64,000 nucleotides of DNA, taken from Actinoalloteichus fjordicus. GTDB taxonomy: Bacteria > Actinomycetota > Actinomycetes > Mycobacteriales > Pseudonocardiaceae. Shown one piece after another: positions 1-8,719 of the stretch. The notes beneath the pieces were generated by a model. It was not told where the DNA came from. It was given only the letters and a program-made list of their open reading frames with translations, and made no database searches. The DNA is taken from assembly GCF_001941625.1 (NCBI RefSeq), contig NZ_CP016076.1, positions 3,162,001 through 3,226,000 of the forward strand, in the 5' to 3' direction. How positions within the stretch are numbered: position 1 is the first letter of the stretch; each line of letters starts with the position of its first letter. The translations under genes were made by a program, and so were the position numbers.

Positions 1-1401
1 AACTTCGTCAGCGCCTTCGAGTCGGTCGTCGCCGAGGACGAGACCACACTGGTCGTCACGACGGCGACACCGCAGGCCACCATGCTCGCCCTGGACATCC
101 CCATCGTCCCGGAGCACATCTGGTCCGAGGTCGACGACATCGCGTCCTTCACCAACGACACGATGCCGGTCGTGGGCAGCGGTCCGTTCATCCTGACGGA
201 GTACCGGGCCGAGCAGTTCATCCGGATGGAGGCCAACCCCGACTACTTCCGGGGGCCCGCCGAGATCGACGAACTCCAGTTCCTCTTCTACCGCAACGCC
301 GACGCGGCCGTCCAGGCCCTGCGGACGGGCGAGGTGGACCTGGTCAACCGGCTTACGCCCGCGCAGGTCGACGCGCTGCGCGACGTGGAGGGCATCGCCG
401 TCAACGAGGCGCAGGGCCGCCGGTTCTACGAGCTGGCCACCAACCCCGGCGCGGCGACGCGGGACGGCACCCCGATCGGGGACGGCCACCCGGCGCTGGA
501 GGACGTCCGCGTCCGGCAGGCGATCAACCAGGCCATCGACCGGGACGTGCTCGTCGACCGGGTGCTCGGCGGGTACGGCGAACCGGGCGCGGGCTACATC
601 CCGCCGGTCTTCCAGGACTACCACTGGACGCCGTCCGAGGAGCAGCGCTGGGACTTCGACCTCGACGCCGCCAACGAACTGCTGGACGAGGCCGGTTACC
701 CGATGGGCGACGACGGCGTCCGAGTCGACGGCGACGACCGACCGCTGTCCTTCCGCCTCTACGGCCGCAGTGACCGCGCGTTCGACACCCAGGCGGGTGA
801 GTTCGTGCGGAACTGGCTGGGTGAGATCGGCATCGAGGTCGACCTCCAGATCATGGCGGGGACCCGGCTCAACGAGCTGACCGGCGAGGGCGTCTACGAC
901 CTCGCGTTCAGCGGCTGGGGCGTCAACCCCGACCCCGACTACGTGCTCGGCATTCAGACCTGTGGCCAGCGTCCTGGCGAGGACGGCACGGGCGGCACGA
1001 CCGACGCGTTCTTCTGCGACGAGGAGTTCGACGACCTCTACGCCGCCCAGCTGGCGGAGTTCGACCCCGAGGCACGGCGGGCGCTGGTCGCCGACATGCA
1101 GGAGCTGTTCTACGAGCAGTCGTCCTCGATGACGCTGTTCTACGAGAACGCACTCGAGGCGTACCGGTCCGACCGGTTCGAGGGCTTCCAGCTTCAGCCC
1201 GATCCCGGCGGCGTGATCCGGGAACAGAACGGATACTGGGGTTACTACGGCGCGCAGCCCGCCGACGGTGCCGCAGGCGGCGGGGGCGGTGTCGACACCG
1301 GCGTGATCCTGGCCGGGATCGCCGTCGTGGTGCTGCTCGGCGGCGGGGCGGCCGTGTTGATCGCCCGACGTCGTCGCGCTACGGCCGACGATCGGGAGTG
1401 A
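1..1401 (+). CDS. Peptide ABC transporter substrate-binding protein (family 5), 5' end missing
   Basis: The reading frame is open from base 1, so the N-terminus lies outside the window. The remaining ~466 residues fit the C-terminal two thirds of an extracellular solute-binding protein of family 5 (DppA/OppA/NikA type), with the typical stretch around VRQAINQAIDRDVLVDRVLGG. It should capture oligopeptides or nickel chelates for the permeases encoded next. It ends in a Gly-rich linker, one hydrophobic helix (VILAGIAVVVLLGG) and a short basic tail, so the mature protein is probably membrane-anchored at its C-terminus rather than only by a lipid. Only 4 bases separate its stop from the next start, so this is one operon. 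Confidence 0.93.
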   Translation, partial: NFVSAFESVVAEDETTLVVTTATPQATMLALDIPIVPEHIWSEVDDIASFTNDTMPVVGSGPFILTEYRAEQFIRMEANPDYFRGPAEIDELQFLFYRNADAAVQALRTGEVDLVNRLTPAQVDALRDVEGIAVNEAQGRRFYELATNPGAATRDGTPIGDGHPALEDVRVRQAINQAIDRDVLVDRVLGGYGEPGAGYIPPVFQDYHWTPSEEQRWDFDLDAANELLDEAGYPMGDDGVRVDGDDRPLSFRLYGRSDRAFDTQAGEFVRNWLGEIGIEVDLQIMAGTRLNELTGEGVYDLAFSGWGVNPDPDYVLGIQTCGQRPGEDGTGGTTDAFFCDEEFDDLYAAQLAEFDPEARRALVADMQELFYEQSSSMTLFYENALEAYRSDRFEGFQLQPDPGGVIREQNGYWGYYGAQPADGAAGGGGGVDTGVILAGIAVVVLLGGGAAVLIARRRRATADDRE

Positions 1402-1405
1402 CCTG

Positions 1406-2461
1406 GTGAGTGATGTGCTCGCCCCCTCCGAGTCTCTGGGCGACGCCCCGGACTCGGAGGGGCGTTCAGGGGGCGGCAGCGGCCTTGCTCGGTACGTGGC
1501 GAGCAAGGTCGCCGGTGCGGCGACGAGCCTGCTCCTGGTGATCCTGCTCGGGTTCTTCCTGTTCCGGGTGCTGCCCGGCGACCCGGTGCAGACGATGACC
1601 AGGGGCCGGGCGGTCAGTGCCGAGCAGATCGCGGAGCTGCGAGAGCGCTTCGGCCTCGATCTGCCGCTGTGGCAGCAGTTCATCGACTACCTGTTCGGCG
1701 TGCTGCGCGGCGACCTCGGGGTGTCCTACTTCTACAGCAGGCCGGTCTCGGACCTGATCGCCGAGCGCTTCTGGCCGACGGTGCTGCTCGCGGGCTCGGC
1801 CACCATCCTCGCGGTGCTGCTGGGCATCTGGCTGGGCACGCGCAGCGCCTGGCGGCACGGCAGTCGGTTCGATCGGACCGCCACGGGCGTGGCGCTGACC
1901 CTCTGGTCGGTGCCCACCTTCTGGCTCGGCCTGATCGTGCTGATGGTCTTCGCCGTCGGCGTCGGGCCGATCCCCGGCATGTTCCCCACCGGGGGCATCA
2001 CCTCGCCCGACACTCCCCCCGGCGTGATCCCCTACGTCCTGGACGTGGCACATCACCTGGTGCTGCCCTGCATCACGATGGTCGCGGTGATCTTCGCCCA
2101 GTATCAGATGGTGATGCGCTCCTCCCTGCTGGAGGAGATGGGCGCCGACTACCTGACCACGGCGCGGGCCAAGGGACTGCGGGACGAGCTGGTGCGACGC
2201 AGGCATGCCGTGCCCAACGCGATGCTGCCGACGGTGACGCTGATCTTCCTGCACCTGGGGCTCGTGGTGTCCGGGGCGATCATGGTGGAGACGGTGTTCT
2301 CCTGGCCGGGGCTCGGCCTGCTGACCTACCAGGCTCTGGACGTGCCCGACCTGCCGCTGCTCCAGGGCACCTTCATCGTCCTGGCGGGTGCCGTCGTGGC
2401 GATGAACCTGGTCGCCGACCTCCTCTATCGATTCCTCGACCCCAGGGTGCGTGCCTCATGA
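1406..2461 (+). CDS. Peptide ABC transporter permease, DppB type
   Basis: 351-residue inner-membrane permease of the DppB/OppB family. A ~35-residue hydrophilic N-terminal extension precedes the first membrane segment (LLLVILLGFFLFRVLPGDPV, carrying the family-typical LPGDPV). About six membrane segments follow. The cytoplasmic EAA-type loop that docks the ATPase is visible as EEMGADYLTTARAKGLRD. The GTG start sits 5 bases after the upstream stop. The stop overlaps the next start (ATGA), implying translational coupling with the second permease. Confidence 0.95.
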   Translation: MSDVLAPSESLGDAPDSEGRSGGGSGLARYVASKVAGAATSLLLVILLGFFLFRVLPGDPVQTMTRGRAVSAEQIAELRERFGLDLPLWQQFIDYLFGVLRGDLGVSYFYSRPVSDLIAERFWPTVLLAGSATILAVLLGIWLGTRSAWRHGSRFDRTATGVALTLWSVPTFWLGLIVLMVFAVGVGPIPGMFPTGGITSPDTPPGVIPYVLDVAHHLVLPCITMVAVIFAQYQMVMRSSLLEEMGADYLTTARAKGLRDELVRRRHAVPNAMLPTVTLIFLHLGLVVSGAIMVETVFSWPGLGLLTYQALDVPDLPLLQGTFIVLAGAVVAMNLVADLLYRFLDPRVRAS

Positions 2462-3435
2462 CCGAGACGCGAAGCCCCAGCGACGACGGTCCTGCCGAGC
2501 GGGTCTCGGTCCCGCCTGCCGGGGGCGACGGGCCGGTCGTCAAGCCCCGCAGCCCCAGGGCCATCGCCTGGGCCCGGCGCAGACGGGCCTTCGCCACCGG
2601 CTGGACGTCCTTCCGCAGTCAGCGGGCCGGCCTGGTCGGTCTCATCGCGCTGGCGGTCATCGCCGTGCTGGCACTGGCGGCGCCGCTGCTGACGGACGCC
2701 ACCGGGCTGGACGTCACCCAGGCCACGGCGGACCGGCTCGAGCCGCCGAGCATGCAGTACTGGCTCGGCACCGACGAGAACGGCCGGTCCGTGCTGCTGC
2801 TCACCTGGTGGGGCGCGCGGATCTCGCTGCTCGTCGGCCTGGCCGCCACGGTGCTGTCGGTGGGCATCGGCACGCTCGTCGGCGTGCTCGCCGCGCACTT
2901 CGGCGGGCTCACCTCGGCGGCGCTGATGCGGGTCACCGACTTCTTCCTGGTCGTCCCCTCGCTGGTCCTGGCGATCGCGTTGTCCACGGTGCTCGCCAGA
3001 GGCCTGGGCACCATCGTGCTGGCCATCGGCCTCACGGCCTGGCCGACCACCGCTCGACTCGTCCGCGCCCAGACCCTCGCGGTGGAGGCCAGGCCCTACA
3101 TCGAGCGGGCCAAGGCACTGGGTGCGGGCCACGGCCATCTCATCGGCAGTCACGTACTGCCGGGCGTGCTGCCGCTGGTGTTCGCCAACACCACGTTGGC
3201 CGTGGCCAGCGCGGTGATCGCCGAGTCCACGCTGTCGTTCCTCGGGCTCGGCGACCCGACGCAGGTGTCCTGGGGGGCGATGCTGAAGTCCGCGATGGAC
3301 ACCGGCGCGGTCACCGGGGGCGCCTGGTGGTATCTGCTGCCGCCCGGTCTGGGCATCGTCACGGTCGTGCTGGCCTTCACCCTGTGCGGCAGGGCCTTGG
3401 AGACAGTGCTCAATCCACGTTTGCGGGGGCGTTAG
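2458..3435 (+). CDS. Peptide ABC transporter permease, DppC type
   Basis: 325-residue partner permease of the DppC/OppC family. I place the start at the ATG overlapping the preceding TGA; the same frame is open much further upstream, but only as a shadow of dppB. After ~55 polar residues comes the DppC signature of membrane segment 1, then LGTDENGRSVLLL (periplasmic loop) and the ATPase-docking loop VEARPYIERAKALGAGHGHL. Five or six membrane spans are predicted. It forms the heterodimeric channel with the 1406 gene and takes ATP-driven power from the fused ATPase that starts at the next base. Confidence 0.95.
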   Translation: MTETRSPSDDGPAERVSVPPAGGDGPVVKPRSPRAIAWARRRRAFATGWTSFRSQRAGLVGLIALAVIAVLALAAPLLTDATGLDVTQATADRLEPPSMQYWLGTDENGRSVLLLTWWGARISLLVGLAATVLSVGIGTLVGVLAAHFGGLTSAALMRVTDFFLVVPSLVLAIALSTVLARGLGTIVLAIGLTAWPTTARLVRAQTLAVEARPYIERAKALGAGHGHLIGSHVLPGVLPLVFANTTLAVASAVIAESTLSFLGLGDPTQVSWGAMLKSAMDTGAVTGGAWWYLLPPGLGIVTVVLAFTLCGRALETVLNPRLRGR

Positions 3436-5502
3436 GTGACGTTGCTGGAGCTGAGAGACCTCACCGTCGACTACCGGTCGACGCGGGGGCCGGTGCCCGC
3501 CGTGCGCGGAGTGAACCTGAGCCTGGACGCGGGTCAGACCCTCGGCCTGGCGGGCGAGTCCGGCTGCGGCAAGAGCAGCGTGGCGATGTCGGTGCTCCGA
3601 CTGCTCCCGCGTACGGCACAGCTGGGCGGCGAGGTGCTGCTCGACGGCGAGGACGTCCGCACCATGTCCTGGAGCAGGCTCCGCGCGGTGCGCTGGGCCG
3701 GGGCCTCGGTCGTCTTCCAGGGCGCGATGCACGCGTTGAACCCGGTCCGCACGGTCGGCGAGCAGATCGCCGAGCCGATCCGGCTGCACGGCATCGACGC
3801 CTCGGCGTCCGCCTCGCCGCCGGGGACAGGCACGACCGCGCCCGCAGACTCGGCGGGCAAGGGCGGTCGGGCCGCGACCGGCGGGAACTCGCGGCCGTCC
3901 TCCTCGAGGGTCGACCGGCGGGTGGTCGAGCTGCTCGGCCAGGTGGAACTGCCTGCCGGCCGTGCCTCGGCCTACCCGCACGAGCTGTCCGGCGGCCAGC
4001 GGCAACGGGTGATGATCGCCATGGCGCTGGCCTGTTCGCCCCGGCTGATCATCGCCGACGAGCCGACCACGGCGTTGGACGTCATCGTGCAGGCCCAGGT
4101 CCTGGAACTGATGACCCGCCTGGTGGCCGATCGAGGCCTCGGCCTGATGATGATCAGTCACGATCTGTCGGTGCTCGCCTCCTGCTGTGAGCGGCTGGCG
4201 GTGATGCACGAGGGGAAGATCGTCGAGGAAGGCCCGGCCAAGGCGGTGATCGCCGATCCCGAGCACGCGCACACCCGCGCACTCGCGGCGGCGTTCCCGG
4301 AGGTCGGCGACCCGGCATCACGTCTGACGTCGGGACGGGCGGGGGCCGGGGTCGAGCGGATCGTGGCCTTGGACCCCGCGTCGGCCCCCGTGCCCGCGCC
4401 CGAGCCGACGACCGGGGCCCTTCAGCCGCTGCTGTCGGCCACGGGCGTCTCCGTGGTCTTCCGAGGCAGGCACGGCGGCCGGACCCGCGCGGTCGACGGC
4501 GTCGACCTGCACGTCGAACGAGACGAGATCGTCGCGCTGGTCGGACAGTCCGGATCGGGCAAGACGACCATGGCCCGTTCGCTGGTCGGCCTGCAGCCGT
4601 TGGCGGCGGGGCGAGTGCTGTTCGAGGGGAAGCCGCTGCCGACCGGCGGGCGTGGCCTGCGGGACTACCGTCGCCAGGTCCAACTCGTCCTCCAGGACCC
4701 GACGGGGGCCCTGAACCCGCGCCACAGCGTCTACGAGTCGGTGGCGGAGGGCCTGCGGATCCACCAGGTTCCCGGCGACGAGCAGGAGCTGGTCGCCGCC
4801 GCGTTGGAACAGGCCGAACTGCGTCCTGCGGAGCGCTTCTTCACCGCGCTGCCGGACGAGCTGTCCGGCGGACAGCGGCAGCGGGTGGTGATCGCGGGCG
4901 CCCTGGCGCTGTCGCCGAGGGTGCTGGTCGCGGACGAGCCCGTCGCCTCCCTGGACGCCTCGGTGCGCGGCGAGATCCTCGCCCTCCTGCTGAACCTCCG
5001 TGTCCGACTGGGCCTGTCCACCCTGGTCATCACGCACGACCTCGGACTGGCCTGGGCGATCGCCGATCGCGTGGCCGTGATGTACCGGGGCCGGATCGTG
5101 GAGACGGGGACCGTCGAGGAGGTGCTGTCCGATCCGCAGCACGAGTACACCCGCAGGCTCCTCGCGGCCGTGCCCGCGCCGCTCGCGCGTCATCGGCCTG
5201 ATCTGCTCGGGACTCCTGATCTCGGCACCCCCGCACTCGGCATCACGGTGACGGATCCGGCTGCGCCCGGCGGCGACCTGCCGCCGGCCCCGCCCCCCGG
5301 CGCCGCAGCCGCGACAGCCGCGACGGCAGGCGAGGCCGTCGACTCGGCGGATCTCCGTTCCGCGCAGCCTTCCGACGCCGAGCCTGCGGCGGTGGAGCCC
5401 TCGGCCGCCGGCCTGACCGCTGTGGGCCCGGCAGGCGGGGACACGGCGGGCCTGTCGAGCGGTACGGAGTCGACGACGGGCGGCGAGACCGACCGGACCT
5501 GA
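3436..5502 (+). CDS. Fused dipeptide ABC transporter ATPase (DppD-DppF fusion)
   Basis: 688 residues carrying two complete ABC ATPase domains, so a single protein replaces the usual DppD and DppF. Domain 1: Walker A GESGCGKSS near residue 40, signature LSGGQRQRV, Walker B LIIADEPTTALD. Domain 2: GQSGSGKTT, a second LSGGQRQRV, and VLVADEPVASLD. A ~40-residue low-complexity Ala/Ser/Gly insert interrupts domain 1 at residues ~121-159. The last ~105 residues are an Ala/Pro/Thr-rich, probably disordered tail. The GTG start immediately follows the stop of the permease gene. It should drive import by the three upstream components. Confidence 0.95.
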   Translation: MTLLELRDLTVDYRSTRGPVPAVRGVNLSLDAGQTLGLAGESGCGKSSVAMSVLRLLPRTAQLGGEVLLDGEDVRTMSWSRLRAVRWAGASVVFQGAMHALNPVRTVGEQIAEPIRLHGIDASASASPPGTGTTAPADSAGKGGRAATGGNSRPSSSRVDRRVVELLGQVELPAGRASAYPHELSGGQRQRVMIAMALACSPRLIIADEPTTALDVIVQAQVLELMTRLVADRGLGLMMISHDLSVLASCCERLAVMHEGKIVEEGPAKAVIADPEHAHTRALAAAFPEVGDPASRLTSGRAGAGVERIVALDPASAPVPAPEPTTGALQPLLSATGVSVVFRGRHGGRTRAVDGVDLHVERDEIVALVGQSGSGKTTMARSLVGLQPLAAGRVLFEGKPLPTGGRGLRDYRRQVQLVLQDPTGALNPRHSVYESVAEGLRIHQVPGDEQELVAAALEQAELRPAERFFTALPDELSGGQRQRVVIAGALALSPRVLVADEPVASLDASVRGEILALLLNLRVRLGLSTLVITHDLGLAWAIADRVAVMYRGRIVETGTVEEVLSDPQHEYTRRLLAAVPAPLARHRPDLLGTPDLGTPALGITVTDPAAPGGDLPPAPPPGAAAATAATAGEAVDSADLRSAQPSDAEPAAVEPSAAGLTAVGPAGGDTAGLSSGTESTTGGETDRT

Positions 5503-5508
5503 CGGACC

Positions 5509-5548
5509 AGACCGCCGCCGAGGTCGACCACGAGGGAGGCGGCGGTCT
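5509..5548 (+). terminator. Terminator of the peptide importer operon
   Basis: Perfect 11-bp stem AGACCGCCGCC / GGCGGCGGTCT (5509-5519 and 5538-5548) around an 18-nt loop, beginning 6 bases after the stop codon at 5502. There is no long T tract, as usual in high-GC actinomycetes. Confidence 0.7.
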
Positions 5549-5958
5549 TCGGCCTCGGCCGTGCCGCCGTCTCGTACCACGGCCGTCGCTCGCCCGGCTG
5601 CGCGCTGTCTCGCCTGCTGAGCCGCGAGCCACGTGTGTGTCCGGGGGACTGCCCGCCGTGCCACTGCTCGGCCTCGGTGGCCGCCGCTCTGGCGCGGGGC
5701 GCACCACGTCGCAGTGCCGTGGTGCCGCGGGCCGCCGGCTCAGGGGGCCGCAGACCCGTGCGTGCCGCTGCGCCACACGAGCTGTCTGCCGGTCGGCCTC
5801 GACGGCGATCGGACCTCGCAGCCTGCCGCGCGGCGCGGACCGAATCGGCTTCCTGCGCTGTCCGGCGAGGTCAAGAAGGTGCCCGCGCCCGACGTCCGGC
5901 ATCGGCACGTCCGGTCCACCGCTGCCGTCACCTGAGCGGCGGCTGCCGCGCGCCCGCG
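5549..5958. other. Gene-free stretch between convergent importer operon and methyltransferase
   Basis: About 410 bases between two convergent genes. I see no family-like protein, RNA gene or repeat. Open frames here lack any recognisable domain. Confidence 0.5.
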
Positions 5959-7059
5959 TCAGGCCAGCGCCGCCGAGACCTGCCCCGCCAACGCGCGGGC
6001 GAGGCCGAGGGGCACCGCGTTGCCGATCTGTCTCGCGATCTCGGCCTTCGTGCCGCACCAGCGGAAGTCGGCGGGAAAGTCCTGGAGCAGGGCTGCCTCG
6101 TAGTGGGTGATCGGCCGGTTCACCCGGCGGGCGGGTGCGTCCGCCTCCCACTGCGGATGCAGGTACTGGCCCTTCTCCGGCTTGAAGAACTCGGTGCGGA
6201 TGGTCAGCGAGGGCGCGTCCCAGCGCATCCGGCCCATCACGTCGGTGGTCCCGGTGGGCTTGTCCCGCCAGCACCTCGGCAGCAGCTCTCTCGGCACGTC
6301 GAACCGCCCCCCGCCCGGCGGAACGGAGTCGTAGCGCCGCAGGGACAGTTCGGTCGGCCGTCGGCCCAGATGCAGGTCCAGCCCGCTGAAGACGCCGGGA
6401 AAGACCCGACCGAAGAACGTGGTCGTCGTCTTGGGCAGCTCGGTGGTGTGCGGACGTTCCGGCAGTTCGGCGATGCGGCTGCGGGTGCCTGCCCAGGGCA
6501 GCAGGCTCGCGGCCCCGCCCTCCGTCTCACCTCGGCCGTGCGTCGGGTCCGGGAGCGCGATCGGGCCGACGCGGGAGCCGATGATGATGGTGCGGCGCCT
6601 GCGCTGCGCCACGCCGTAGTCCGCGGCGTTCAGATGGCCGTAGGTCAGCGTGTAGCCGGCCAGACTGCCCCCGTCGACCTCGGCCCGCAGCAGGCCGAAC
6701 TCGGGGCTGCTGAGGAAGCGGTCGACGTTCTCGATCACGAACACCTTCGGGTTCGCCGCGCGCACGACGCGTACGTACTCCCGCCAGAGCTGGTTGCGCG
6801 GGTCGGCGAGGTCACGACTGCCCAGGCTGGAGAAGCCCTGACACGGCGGCCCGCCGACCACGACGTCCACCGACGGAACCTCCGCCGCCGGCACGGTCGC
6901 GATGTCGACCGGCCGCACGTGATCCTCGCCGAAGTTCGCGGCGTAGGTGGCGGCGGCGTACGGATTGGACTCCACCGCGAGGGCCGTGTCGAAGCCTGCC
7001 GCGACGAACCCGCCGGTCATCCCGCCGCACCCTGCGAACAGGTCGATCATCGTCGGCAC
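5959..7059 (-). CDS. dcm: DNA (cytosine-5-)-methyltransferase
   Basis: 366 residues with the ordered motifs of C5-cytosine methyltransferases. Motif I is DLFAGCGG (residues 6-13). Motif IV is GGPPCQGFS with catalytic Cys73. Motif VI is ENVD at 110. Motif VIII is QRRRR at 152. Motif X is QIGNAVP near the C-terminus. It transfers a methyl group from S-adenosylmethionine to C5 of cytosine in a specific DNA site. I chose the GTG at 7059 (reading MPTMIDLF); the ATG three codons later is equally possible. The longer upstream open frame lacks family similarity. A Vsr nuclease gene diverges from it 463 bases away, and no restriction endonuclease gene is adjacent. Confidence 0.95.
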   Translation of the reverse strand: MPTMIDLFAGCGGMTGGFVAAGFDTALAVESNPYAAATYAANFGEDHVRPVDIATVPAAEVPSVDVVVGGPPCQGFSSLGSRDLADPRNQLWREYVRVVRAANPKVFVIENVDRFLSSPEFGLLRAEVDGGSLAGYTLTYGHLNAADYGVAQRRRRTIIIGSRVGPIALPDPTHGRGETEGGAASLLPWAGTRSRIAELPERPHTTELPKTTTTFFGRVFPGVFSGLDLHLGRRPTELSLRRYDSVPPGGGRFDVPRELLPRCWRDKPTGTTDVMGRMRWDAPSLTIRTEFFKPEKGQYLHPQWEADAPARRVNRPITHYEAALLQDFPADFRWCGTKAEIARQIGNAVPLGLARALAGQVSAALA

Positions 7060-7522
7060 GGCGTCATCGTAAGCCGGACGGGGGACGGACCCCGTGGTCG
7101 GCCCGCCGTTCCGCCGGGTCGCGAGCCTGCCGACTCCGGCTCGTCCGGATTCCTCGGCGACGTCCGGGGTCGTCCTCGTGGGGCCTGCACCGCCAGGCGC
7201 GTGGGCTGAGCCCGCGATGTGCCGAGCCGCCAGGGGACGGCGGCCGGGAGTCCGGTCGAGCCGGGGCGGGCCGGAGCCGGTCTGGGCGGTGGCTCGTGCG
7301 CCTCGGACCGTCATGATGAGGCGGAGCCCGATGCCGCAGCTCGCACCAGAGTGGATCAGCAGGCCTCAGCGCGGCGCGATCGGCGCCTCCGGCGTTTGGG
7401 CATGCGGGCGGGCGGCACGGCCGTTCTCGGCAGCCACAGGCCCCCGGACGAGGGTTCGTCGCGCGCGTGCGCGTGCGTCGGGTATGCCGACGGCGTCGCG
7501 GGCGGTCATTAGGCTGCCCGGC
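7060..7522. other. Divergent intergenic region dcm/vsr
   Basis: 463 bases between the divergent methyltransferase and vsr starts. It must contain both promoters, but I see no clear -10/-35 pair and no gene-like frame. Confidence 0.45.
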
Positions 7523-7969
7523 GTGACGGGTGCGGCGAAGGCGGAGTCCTGGGCCTCCTCGCCGGGAGTGCGCACGGGCATGCGGGCCAACAAGGGGCGG
7601 GACACTCGGCCGGAGCTGGCCGTGCGCCGAGCCGTCCACGCCATGGGACTGCGGTATCGAGTCTCCGCTCGTCCGCTGCCCGGCCTGCGGCGCACGGCGG
7701 ATCTGCTCTTCACCCGCGTCAAGGTCGCCGTCTTCGTCGACGGCTGCTTCTGGCACGGCTGCCCACGACATCACACGGTCGCCAAGACCAACGCCGAGTA
7801 CTGGGCGGAGAAGGTCCGTCGCAACCGCGAACGCGACCGGGAGACCGACCGACTGTTGATCGAGGCAGGCTGGCGGCCGTTGCGTCTCTGGGAGCACGAG
7901 TCGGTGGACGAGGCGGCTCTGCGCATCGCGGAGGAGGTCCGCCGCGAAGCCCGCCCGAAGCATTCGTGA
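7523..7969 (+). CDS. vsr: Very short patch repair (Vsr) endonuclease
   Basis: 148 residues, the usual Vsr length. Family landmarks in order are NKGRDTRPELAVRRAVHAMG, LPGLRRTADLLFTR, the zinc/catalytic stretch VFVDGCFWHGCPRHH, and WRPLRLWEHE near the end. Vsr nicks 5' of the T in T:G mismatches made by deamination of 5-methylcytosine, so it protects sites methylated by a Dcm-type enzyme such as its divergent neighbour. The GTG start is inferred from family length; ATG codons at 7484 and 7580 are alternatives. Confidence 0.93.
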   Translation: MTGAAKAESWASSPGVRTGMRANKGRDTRPELAVRRAVHAMGLRYRVSARPLPGLRRTADLLFTRVKVAVFVDGCFWHGCPRHHTVAKTNAEYWAEKVRRNRERDRETDRLLIEAGWRPLRLWEHESVDEAALRIAEEVRREARPKHS

Positions 7970-8132
7970 CCGGCCCGACCATCGATCCGGGGCGATCTTG
8001 GGTCGGCCCTGGGACGCACCGAGACCCCGTGTCGACACGCCGGGAGAGATTCGCCCATTGGGCCGCTACCTACCCGCCGCGATCGTGCTACGGTTGCGCC
8101 GGTTGCTGTTGCAGTTCCTCGCATGTTCTTGG

Positions 8133-8162
8133 ACGCCCGCGGAGCCACATAGCGGGCGTTTT
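8133..8162 (+). terminator. Terminator-like hairpin with T run upstream of the cold-shock gene
   Basis: Eight-bp stem ACGCCCGC / GCGGGCGT (8133-8140, 8152-8159) with an 11-nt loop, followed by TTT. It lies 164 bases after vsr and 102 bases before the csp start. It could end the vsr transcript, or be a leader attenuator of csp if that promoter lies further upstream. Confidence 0.55.
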
Positions 8163-8208
8163 CTGTACGTGGGCCCCGGTCCATGACGGGGGACGACGAA
8201 CCAGAACC

Positions 8209-8233
8209 CGGGATCCGCGAGGTGCGGATCCCG
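8209..8233 (+). promoter_or_regulatory. Perfect hairpin in the csp 5' leader
   Basis: CGGGATCCGC (8209-8218) and its exact complement GCGGATCCCG (8224-8233) around a 5-nt loop GAGGT, ending 13 bases before the AAGGAG ribosome-binding site. The loop contains GAGG. Cold-shock mRNAs often carry structured leaders; a temperature-dependent role here is inference. Confidence 0.5.
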
Positions 8234-8260
8234 AATCGTCCCTACAAGGAGACACAGTTC

Positions 8261-8461
8261 ATGGCTCAGGGCACCGTCAAGTGGTTCAACTCGGAGAAGG
8301 GCTTCGGCTTCATCGCGCAGGACGGAGGGCCGGACGTGTTCGTCCACTACTCCTCCATCGACACTCAGGGCTTCCGTACGCTTGAGGAGAACCAGCGCGT
8401 GGAGTTCAACATCACCCAGGGCAACAAGGGTCCGCAGGCGGAGCAGGTTCGCCCCATCTGA
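8261..8461 (+). CDS. Cold-shock protein, CspA family
   Basis: 66-residue single cold-shock domain with RNP1 KGFGFIA and RNP2 VFVHYSS, starting [17 protein letters not shown]. It binds single-stranded nucleic acid and acts as an RNA chaperone. AAGGAG at 8246-8251 gives good spacing to the ATG. It is monocistronic, framed by a structured leader and a perfect terminator, as expected for a highly expressed gene. Confidence 0.97.
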   Translation: MAQGTVKWFNSEKGFGFIAQDGGPDVFVHYSSIDTQGFRTLEENQRVEFNITQGNKGPQAEQVRPI

Positions 8462-8494
8462 TCTCGAACCCAAGTGTGAACACCCAGGTGTGAA

Positions 8495-8533
8495 CGAGGT
8501 GCCCCGACGAGTTCGTCTCGTCGGGGCACCTCG
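8495..8533 (+). terminator. Strong terminator of the cold-shock gene
   Basis: Perfect 17-bp stem CGAGGTGCCCCGACGAG (8495-8511) with its complement at 8517-8533 and a 5-nt loop TTCGT, 33 bases after the stop codon. Confidence 0.85.
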
Positions 8534-8719
8534 GGTATGTGGACATGGTTCACCGATCGAGGTCGACTTCCGGCGCATCCGTTGTTCGGCGGGTGACGAG
8601 CCCGTTAACGTGGAGCCGGAAGTCCGGGTAGCCGTCGTGGAGACCGGATGACCTCTCGTCCGGCCGCACTCGGGTGCGCAACCCGGCCGCACCGGGTGCA
8701 CGACACAGGGAGAAATGCA

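Noticed and set aside
5243-6274. Long minus-strand frame covering the 5.5-6.3 kb region
   Set aside because: It is mostly the shadow of the methyltransferase and the ATPase tail; Arg/Pro/Gly-rich and without family features.
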